Assembly: GCA_003220535.1 (NCBI GenBank)
Contig: QHSU01000066.1
Location: 124,001-188,000, forward strand
DNA from: Candidatus Rokuibacteriota bacterium
Lineage (GTDB): Bacteria; Methylomirabilota; Methylomirabilia; Rokubacteriales; CSP1-6
Direction: 5' to 3'
Length of the DNA stretch: 64,000 nucleotides
Below, piece after piece: positions 59,606-64,000 of this stretch (positions within the stretch are counted from its first letter, which is position 1; every line of letters starts with the position of its first letter). The position numbers were made by a program, and so were the translations under genes. The notes under the pieces were generated by a model. It had not been told where the DNA came from. It ran no database searches and saw nothing but the letters and a program-made list of their open reading frames with translations.

Positions 59606-60618
59606 GCGCCGAGCTCCTTTCGGACGATCCGGGCCCCCTCGACCAGCGCGGCCAGCTTCTGCTTCACTACCCAGCGCGGCGTTTCCCAGAACCCGCAATC
59701 CGGGTTGAGCCAGAGCTTCTCGGCCGCGACGTGCTTCAAGAGCGCGCGAATCCGCTCGGCCACGTCGGCGGCCGACTCGGCCTTGAACGCCTTGACGTCG
59801 ATCACGCCCGCGCCGAGCTCCTTGTCGGTCGGGAATTCCTTCCAGAGGCGCAGATCCTCCATGCCGCGGTTGGCGAACTCGAGGACGATCTGCGAGGCGC
59901 GGAGCTCGCGCAGCGCGGGATAGAGATTGCGGAAGTCGCGCACGGCCTGGAACGGGCGCCCGTAGAGGTTGCCGAAGCAGACGTGGACGGCGATCTTCGC
60001 CTCCACGCCATCGACGGCCTGGTTCACGCCCTGGTCGAAGCGCGGGGCCGAGCCGGCGTACATCCCGCTGTGGGGCTCGTCGATCTGGATGAAATCGGCT
60101 CCGGCCTCGACCAGCGCGCGGCACTCGGTGTTCACGATGCCGACCAGGTCGGCCAGCAGGGTGTCCTTGCTCTTGTAGCCGCCGCCGAGCCGGAGGGGCA
60201 CGAGCAGCGTGTACGGCCCGGGGACGGTCGCCTTGAGCCGCTTCGACGTGAGCGCGCGCGCGAGCTTGAACTCTTCCACGATGCCGAGGCCGTTGGGCGC
60301 GCTGATCGTCTCGGTCACCTCGAACGGCGTGTTCGTGTCCCAGAGGGGCTGGCCGAGCTGGCGCGGCGCCGGCAGCGCCCGGATGCCACTGATGTGATCG
60401 TAGAAGCCGATGATGAACCTCACGCGCATCATCTCGCCCGTGCTCAGCACGTCGACGCCGGCGCGCTCCTGATCGAGGAGCGCCGCCTGCGTCGCGTCCT
60501 CCATCAGCTCACGGACGTCGATCGCGCCCATGCGCCCGGCCTCCATCGCCTCGCGGGCGAGCCACACCCACCCGGGAAGCCCGTGACTCCCCACCACCGT
60601 CGTCGGCAGCAGCATCAT
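59602..60618 (-). CDS. MetE C-terminal-like (cobalamin-independent methionine synthase family) protein
   Basis: 338 residues. It resembles the C-terminal catalytic barrel of MetE: LPTTVVGSHGLPGWVWLARE, VDVLSTGEMMRVRF, DFIQIDEPHSGMYAG, VHVCFGNLYG and LWLNPDCGFWE. The HxC and C pattern supplies the zinc ligands. It lacks the N-terminal MetE domain, like the archaeal MetE-core and related methyltransferases. Methyl donor and acceptor unknown. Confidence 0.88.
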   Translation of the reverse strand: MMLLPTTVVGSHGLPGWVWLAREAMEAGRMGAIDVRELMEDATQAALLDQERAGVDVLSTGEMMRVRFIIGFYDHISGIRALPAPRQLGQPLWDTNTPFEVTETISAPNGLGIVEEFKLARALTSKRLKATVPGPYTLLVPLRLGGGYKSKDTLLADLVGIVNTECRALVEAGADFIQIDEPHSGMYAGSAPRFDQGVNQAVDGVEAKIAVHVCFGNLYGRPFQAVRDFRNLYPALRELRASQIVLEFANRGMEDLRLWKEFPTDKELGAGVIDVKAFKAESAADVAERIRALLKHVAAEKLWLNPDCGFWETPRWVVKQKLAALVEGARIVRKELGA

Positions 60619-61397
60619 CCCCCTCCTCTCTCGCGGCTCCCGGCGCGGCCCAGGTACGCCTCGATCACGCGCGGGTCGCGGAGCACCGCGTCCGGCGGGC
60701 CGGCGGCGATCCGCTGGCCGAAGTCCAGCACCGTCACGGTGTCGGCCAGGTCGCCGACCAGCTCCATGTCGTGCTCGACCCAGAGCATCGTCATGCCCAG
60801 CTCGTGCTTGATCCTCAGCAGGAAGCGCGCGAGGTTCTCCTTCTCCTCCCGATTCATCCCGGTCGAGGGCTCGTCGAGCAGCAGCAGCGCCGGCTCCATC
60901 GCCAGCGCCCGGCCGATCGCGACGAGCTTCTGGACGCCGAACGGCAGGCTCGCGACCAGCTCGTTTCGCGTGCGCTCAAGCTCGAGGAACTCGATGATCT
61001 CTTCGACGCGGCGGCGGTGCGCCGTCTCTTCGCGGCGCGACCGTCCCCAGAAGAGCCCGCCGGCGAGGATCCCGGCCCGCATGTGCCGGTGGCGGCCGAG
61101 CAGGATGTTGTCGAGCACCGTCATTCCCCGGAACAGCTCGACGAACTGAAACGTTCGCGCGACGCCGTGCGCGGCGATACGGTGCGGCGGCAGGCCCTGG
61201 ATCGCGACGTCGCCGAAGACGATCCGTCCCGACGTCGGCGCGTAGAAGCCGCCGACGCAGTTGAGGAGGCACGTCTTGCCGGCACCGTTCGGCCCGACCA
61301 GGGCGGCCAGCGCGCCCGCGTCGATCGACATGCTGACCCCGGTCAACGCACGCAACCCGTCGAACTCGAGCGTGAGGTCGTCGACGGCTAGAACCAC
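60615..61397 (-). CDS. livG: branched-chain amino-acid-type ABC transporter ATPase (LivG)
   Basis: 260 residues from GTG 61397, inside the end of livF. Walker A GPNGAGKTCLLN, the Q-loop region ARTFQFVELF and Walker B LLLLDEPSTGMN with WVEHDME as H-loop are present. The ABC signature is unusual: ASLPFGVQKLVAIGRAL, with LPFGVQ in place of LSGGQ as often seen in LivG. Energises uptake of a hydrophobic amino acid, amide or urea-like solute. Confidence 0.93.
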   Translation of the reverse strand: MVLAVDDLTLEFDGLRALTGVSMSIDAGALAALVGPNGAGKTCLLNCVGGFYAPTSGRIVFGDVAIQGLPPHRIAAHGVARTFQFVELFRGMTVLDNILLGRHRHMRAGILAGGLFWGRSRREETAHRRRVEEIIEFLELERTRNELVASLPFGVQKLVAIGRALAMEPALLLLDEPSTGMNREEKENLARFLLRIKHELGMTMLWVEHDMELVGDLADTVTVLDFGQRIAAGPPDAVLRDPRVIEAYLGRAGSRERGGG

Positions 61398-62197
61398 TGG
61401 CGCCGCCTCCGATACTGCTTCACGTCGGTGTAGCGCTTGCGGCCGGGGCTCCGGCCGACGCCCAGATAGAATTCGCGGACGTCCTCGTGCGCGAGGAGCC
61501 GGTCGCCGGACCCATCGTAGACGATGCGGCCGTGCTCCAGGACATAGCCGTAGTTCGCGATGGCGAGAGCGGCCCCGGCGTTCTGCTCGACCAGGAGCAC
61601 CGCGAGCCCCAGGTCGTCGCGCAGACGCGCGACCATCGTCATGAGGCTCTCGACAACCAGCGGCGCCAGCCCGAGCGACAGCTCGTCGACCAGCAGCACC
61701 CGCGGCCGGCACAGCAGGGCCGTCGCGAGAGCCAGCATCTGGCGCTCGCCGCCCGAGAGGTACCCGGCGAGCTGGCGGCGGCGCTCGGCCAGCACGGGAA
61801 AGTAGTGGAACACCTGGTCGAGCGTCACGGGCGGGCGCGCGGCGCCGCGGTCGGCGCGCCGCCCCGGCACGATCGCACGGAGATTCTCTCGCACCGTCAG
61901 CGTCTCGAACACTTTGTCGCGCTCGGGAACGAGGACGAGCCCGCGGCGAGCCAGCGTGTGGGGCGGGCGGCCCGTGACGGCCTCGCCCAGAAACACGACG
62001 CGGCCGCCGACGATCTGGGCGTCGTCGGCCCCGAGGAAGCCCGAGATCGCGCGCAGCGTGGTCGTCTTGCCGGCGCCGTTGGTGCCGAGGAGGGCGACGA
62101 TCGAGCGCGGCGGCACGCGGAGCGACACCCCCTGGATCGCCGTCGCGACGTGGTGGTAGACGACCTCGAGGTTTTCCAGCTCGAGCACGGATGTCAC
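61388..62197 (-). CDS. livF: branched-chain amino-acid-type ABC transporter ATPase (LivF)
   Basis: 269 residues from GTG 62197, which overlaps the livM stop; an ATG at 62233 would add 12 residues. Walker A GTNGAGKTTTLRA, signature LSGGERQMLALATALL, Walker B VLLVDELSLGLAP and H-loop VEQNAG are intact. Works with LivG, LivM and LivH. The solute-binding protein LivK is not in the window. Confidence 0.93.
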   Translation of the reverse strand: MTSVLELENLEVVYHHVATAIQGVSLRVPPRSIVALLGTNGAGKTTTLRAISGFLGADDAQIVGGRVVFLGEAVTGRPPHTLARRGLVLVPERDKVFETLTVRENLRAIVPGRRADRGAARPPVTLDQVFHYFPVLAERRRQLAGYLSGGERQMLALATALLCRPRVLLVDELSLGLAPLVVESLMTMVARLRDDLGLAVLLVEQNAGAALAIANYGYVLEHGRIVYDGSGDRLLAHEDVREFYLGVGRSPGRKRYTDVKQYRRRRQWF

Positions 62198-63261
62198 GAC
62201 GCGGGGCGCAGCGGACGGTAGCGAAGCGGCCACAGAGAGAACCAGTTGCGCGCGCGGCGCCAGATCCCGACGAGCCCCTGCGGCTCGAAGATCAGAAAGG
62301 CCGCCATCAGGAGGCCGAAGGCGCCGAACTTCAGCGGAAACAGATAGTACTCGGCGCCGCCCGGCACCCGCAGACCCGCGACGACCGCGTCGATCCCGTA
62401 GGGCAGCAGCGTCACGAACGCGGCGCCGAGCACCGCGCCCAGCGCCGAGCCAAGGCCGCCGATGGTGATCATCGCGATGTACTCGATCGCGAGAAAGAAG
62501 CCGAAGGCCTCGACCGAGACGAAGGCGCGCTGATACGCGAAGAGCGCGCCGGCCACGGCGGTGAGGGCGCTGGACCAGACGAACGCCAGGACTTTATACC
62601 GCGCCACGTCGATCCCGACCGACTCCGCCGCGATCTCACGGTCGCGGATCGCCATCCACGCCCGGCCGGCGCGCGAGCGCTGGAGGTTGACCGACAGCGC
62701 TACGACGAGCGCGGCGACCGCGATCAGCGTGTAGTACCAGGCGGTCGTGCCTTTCAGCACCCAGCCGCCGAGTCGTGGCGGCGGAATCGACACGCCCGTG
62801 TTGGCGCCCCAGTGGTTCTGGAACTCGCCGCACGCGTAGAGGACGACGTGGTGCAACGCGAGCGTGCCGAGGGCCAGGTAGAGCCCCTTGAGGCGGAGCG
62901 CCGGGATGCCGACGACCACGCCGAGCACGGCGCCCACCAGCGCGGCGGCGGGCAGTGCGAGCAACGGCGACGGCAGGCGGTGCTCGACCAGCACCGCGGT
63001 CGTGAAGGCGCCGGCGGCGATGAATCCGGCGTGGCCCAGCGAGATCTGTCCCGCGAGCCCGGTCAGCAGATTGAGCGCGAGCGCCCCGACGGCGGCCAGC
63101 GCCGTCTGCGCGACGAGGTCGAGGGCGAACGGCGACGTCAGGCGCGGCAGGACCAGCAGCGCCACGATCAGCGCGGCGAGCGCCGTGCGCCGGAGCCGTG
63201 TGTCCACCAGCGCCAGATCGCTCGCGTAGGTCGTCTTGAAATAGCCGCCGCCGTGCGCCAT
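62194..63261 (-). CDS. livM: branched-chain amino-acid-type ABC transporter permease (LivM)
   Basis: 355 residues with about nine or ten TM segments. LTGLAGQISLGHAGFIAAGA is the N-terminal permease signature. The EAA-like loop is around RAWMAIRDREIAAESVGIDV and YIAMITIGGLGSALGAVLGA. Inner-membrane pore subunit. Its stop overlaps livF; livH ends upstream 12 bases away. Confidence 0.93.
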   Translation of the reverse strand: MAHGGGYFKTTYASDLALVDTRLRRTALAALIVALLVLPRLTSPFALDLVAQTALAAVGALALNLLTGLAGQISLGHAGFIAAGAFTTAVLVEHRLPSPLLALPAAALVGAVLGVVVGIPALRLKGLYLALGTLALHHVVLYACGEFQNHWGANTGVSIPPPRLGGWVLKGTTAWYYTLIAVAALVVALSVNLQRSRAGRAWMAIRDREIAAESVGIDVARYKVLAFVWSSALTAVAGALFAYQRAFVSVEAFGFFLAIEYIAMITIGGLGSALGAVLGAAFVTLLPYGIDAVVAGLRVPGGAEYYLFPLKFGAFGLLMAAFLIFEPQGLVGIWRRARNWFSLWPLRYRPLRPAS

Positions 63262-63273
63262 CTCCTCAGCGTC

Positions 63274-64000
63274 TCAGACGCGCTCCAGCTCTTCCTTCGT
63301 GCCGAAGAGCCCCCACGGGCGCACGAGCAGCATCGCGAGGAGGCAGAGAAACGGCGACACGTCGGCCAGGAGCGGATCGCCGTAGCGTACGGACAGCACC
63401 TCGATCGCGGCGACGATGAGCGCGCCCGGGATGACACCGCCCAGGCTGTCGAGCCCGCCGACCAGCGCCACCGCGAACGCCTTCAGCCCGAGGACGCCGA
63501 GCGAGGGATCGAGGCGCACGTTGTTCGCGTAGAGAATGCCGGCGAGCGCGCCCGCGAACCCCGCCAGCGCCCAGGAGAGCGCGAAGAGGAGCTGGAAGTT
63601 GATGCCGCGCTGGGCGGCGAGCAGCGCCTTCTCGCCGGCGGCGCGCATCTGGATCCCCAGGGGCGAGAGCCGCAGAAAGGCGAAGAGCGCCAGGAAGAGG
63701 GCTGCGGCCACGCCGACCGTGAGCAGATCGAACGTGGAGACGACCGCGCCGCCCGGGAGCCTCCGCGGCGGGTTGGCGAGGCCGAGCAGCGGAAGCGGGT
63801 GGCGGATGCGGTCGGTGTACACGAGCACGATCGCCGCGCGCAGCAGGATGCCGAGCGTGACCGTGACGAGGACCGCCGCGAAGATCGGATGCCCCGCCAT
63901 CGGCCGCATGAGGAGATGGTAGATGAAGAAGCCGGCCGCCGCGGCGAGCGCCGCTGCCGTCGTGATCGAGAGCGCGGGCGAGCCCGGCGCCGCGGTGGTG
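63274..64000 (-). CDS. livH: branched-chain amino-acid-type ABC transporter permease (LivH), 5' end outside window
   Basis: The frame is open from the right edge (about 242 codons visible) to the stop at 63274. RLSPLGIQMRAAGEKALLAA is the coupling loop, and LKAFAVALVGGLDSLGGVIP is the conserved permease motif. It forms the membrane channel with LivM. The true start and the first TMs lie beyond 64000. Confidence 0.92.
   Translation of the reverse strand, partial: TTAAPGSPALSITTAAALAAAAGFFIYHLLMRPMAGHPIFAAVLVTVTLGILLRAAIVLVYTDRIRHPLPLLGLANPPRRLPGGAVVSTFDLLTVGVAAALFLALFAFLRLSPLGIQMRAAGEKALLAAQRGINFQLLFALSWALAGFAGALAGILYANNVRLDPSLGVLGLKAFAVALVGGLDSLGGVIPGALIVAAIEVLSVRYGDPLLADVSPFLCLLAMLLVRPWGLFGTKEELERV

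Noticed and set aside
1..64000. tRNA, rRNA, insertion sequences, prophage or integrase genes
   Set aside because: I looked through the intergenic gaps and protein frames and saw none; a covariance-model search would be needed to exclude a divergent small RNA.

Overview
This 64 kb window is a high-G+C bacterial chromosome fragment packed with protein genes on both strands. It has no rRNA, tRNA, CRISPR array, phage genes or intact transposon that I can recognise. Many genes overlap by 1-4 bases (ATGA, GTGA). The content is that of an uncultured, metabolically versatile aerobic soil or sediment bacterium: CoA-ester metabolism, a carbon-monoxide-dehydrogenase-like molybdenum hydroxylase, hydantoinase/oxoprolinase genes, Liv-type ABC transport and several SDRs. 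A Rokubacteria/Methylomirabilota-like or deep proteobacterial host would fit, but that is inference from gene content only.

Layout. 1-2.3 kb: acyl-CoA ligase (runs off the left edge) and a Tat-exported cyclase-family protein. 2.4-6.9 kb (minus): assimilatory sulfite/nitrite reductase operon with split siroheme synthesis genes, an ATP-grasp enzyme and a peroxiredoxin remnant. 7-16.7 kb: propionyl-CoA-synthetase-like enzyme, MFS exporter, MscL with a zinc ribbon, enoyl-CoA hydratase, DinB and SnoaL proteins, RidA, thiolase. 15.4-20.3 kb: TPR/Sel1 lipoprotein, a membrane CHASE2/sigma-54 activator and an OmpA-like protein. 20.4-22.9 kb: wreckage of an alpha-2-macroglobulin/PbpC pair. 23-30 kb: membrane proteins, FAD oxidase, aminoglycoside-phosphotransferase-like kinase, gamma carbonic anhydrase, SDR, epimerase. 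30-39.4 kb: PepP, LLM oxidoreductase, NudC, HhH protein, monooxygenase, HAAO, zincless Fpg, ThDP enzyme, acyl-CoA dehydrogenase.

The most unusual locus is 39.9-45.5 kb. It holds a FemAB-like aminoacyl/acyl transferase, a 115-residue peptide with a short acidic leader followed by 14 hexapeptide repeats (K-x-x-x-G-S type) bracketed by two cysteines, a fused PqqD-M50 protease-HlyD membrane protein, and a ParB/sulfiredoxin-like protein. I read it as a candidate peptide maturation/export system without radical-SAM, YcaO or lanthipeptide enzymes.

45.6-55 kb (plus) is a long co-directional run: HyuA, HyuB, SDR, YqeC-like protein, molybdenum hydroxylase large subunit, CoxG, [2Fe-2S] and FAD subunits. 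It faces minus-strand genes for a ThDP enzyme, a TIM-barrel isomerase, an SDR lacking the usual catalytic Tyr/Lys, a DUF3750-like lipoprotein, a MetE-like protein and LivG-LivF-LivM-LivH (the last cut by the right edge).

A second structural theme is a dispersed 33-39 nt palindromic element in three copies. One lies in an intergenic/5' region. The other two are translated, in opposite orientations, inside CobA and inside the enoyl-CoA hydratase.
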